The translations under genes and the position numbers were made by a program. From Mesorhizobium carmichaelinearum (GTDB lineage: Bacteria > Pseudomonadota > Alphaproteobacteria > Rhizobiales > Rhizobiaceae): DNA of 64,000 bases. The notes under the pieces are model-generated. The model was not told the origin of the DNA, ran no database searches, and was given only the letters and a program-made list of their open reading frames with translations. This document shows, piece by piece, positions 63,901 to 64,000 of this stretch (position 1 is its first letter; the number at the start of each line of letters is the position of its first letter). Where the stretch lies: contig NZ_FZQR01000006.1 of the NCBI RefSeq assembly GCF_900199455.1, positions 328,097 through 392,096 on the forward strand, in the 5' to 3' direction.

Positions 63901-64000
63901 TCAATTCCCCTCGAACACCGGCTTTTCCTTGGCCACGAACGCCTTGTAGGCGCGCTCGAAATCGCGCGTCTGCATGCAGATCGCCTGCGCCTGCGCTTCC
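63901..64000 (-). CDS. Enoyl-CoA hydratase family protein, C-terminal fragment
   Basis: The last 32 complete codons of a gene running out of the window: EAQAQAICMQTRDFERAYKA, then FVAKEKPVFEGN, stop at 63901-63903. The ending QTRDFERAYxAFVAKxKPVFEG is the usual C-terminus of enoyl-CoA hydratase/isomerase proteins of fatty acid and aromatic degradation. The catalytic part lies beyond position 64000, so nothing more can be said. Confidence 0.72.
   Translation of the reverse strand, partial: EAQAQAICMQTRDFERAYKAFVAKEKPVFEGN

Overview
The window looks like a chromosomal segment from a Mesorhizobium-like member of the Rhizobiales. Base composition is high in G+C almost throughout. The gene content is typical of rhizobia: an NAD-dependent fdsGBACD formate dehydrogenase, many ABC transporters, a PmtA-type phospholipid methyltransferase, an MttB-family methyltransferase and choline/betaine-type oxidoreductases. 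Several intergenic palindromic repeats also resemble ones I remember as abundant in Mesorhizobium. No rRNA, tRNA, CRISPR array, transposase or phage gene was recognised. Species-level assignment is not possible from the sequence alone.

Layout. 0.2-5.9 kb: a CodA-type amidohydrolase, a small low-G+C patch holding a decayed gene and an orphan membrane protein, a drug/metabolite exporter, a DUF805 membrane protein, a choline-kinase-like phosphotransferase and a methyltransferase. 5.9-10.6 kb: a dimethylglycine/sarcosine-dehydrogenase-like flavoprotein overlapping a second choline-kinase-like gene, with a divergent DeoR regulator. 10.6-16.6 kb: an OmpR-type two-component system, a PmtA-like/DedA pair, a LysR regulator, and a MerR regulator facing a methyltransferase gene across a promoter with the 19-bp spacer typical of MerR targets. 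16.8-22.5 kb: an ABC transporter plus aldehyde dehydrogenase in the order of E. coli ydcSTUV-patD, suggesting polyamine/4-aminobutyraldehyde use. 22.6-25.5 kb: three small proteins behind a large alpha/beta-hydrolase / degenerate cyclase / LuxR fusion. 25.6-32.8 kb: the formate dehydrogenase operon with a LysR gene upstream.

32.9-39.5 kb: an Mrp ATPase, a CoxG-like protein, an IlvD/Edd dehydratase followed by a 22-23 bp tandem array and a terminator, and a chromate operon (rhodanese-ChrB fusion, ChrA, small protein). 39.5-42.8 kb: a non-pyrrolysine MttB-family protein and a MocR-type regulator. 43.1-45.5 kb: pgi and a HAD phosphatase. 45.5-49.5 kb: a kelch-like protein, an ETFB-lysine-methyltransferase-like protein and a FadD with a histone-H1-like N-terminal tail. 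49.9-55.2 kb: a complete dppABCDF-type operon.

55.2-64 kb: a catabolic-looking region with two PLP enzymes, an amino-acid ABC importer without its ATPase, an HpcH/HpaI aldolase, a RutA-like flavin monooxygenase, a RidA protein, an acyl-CoA dehydrogenase and the end of an enoyl-CoA hydratase. Two similar palindromes, one in the divergent aldolase/monooxygenase promoter and one before an aminotransferase, suggest part of this block is one regulon. This block and the hydrolase-cyclase-LuxR operon are the best candidates for undescribed biology here.
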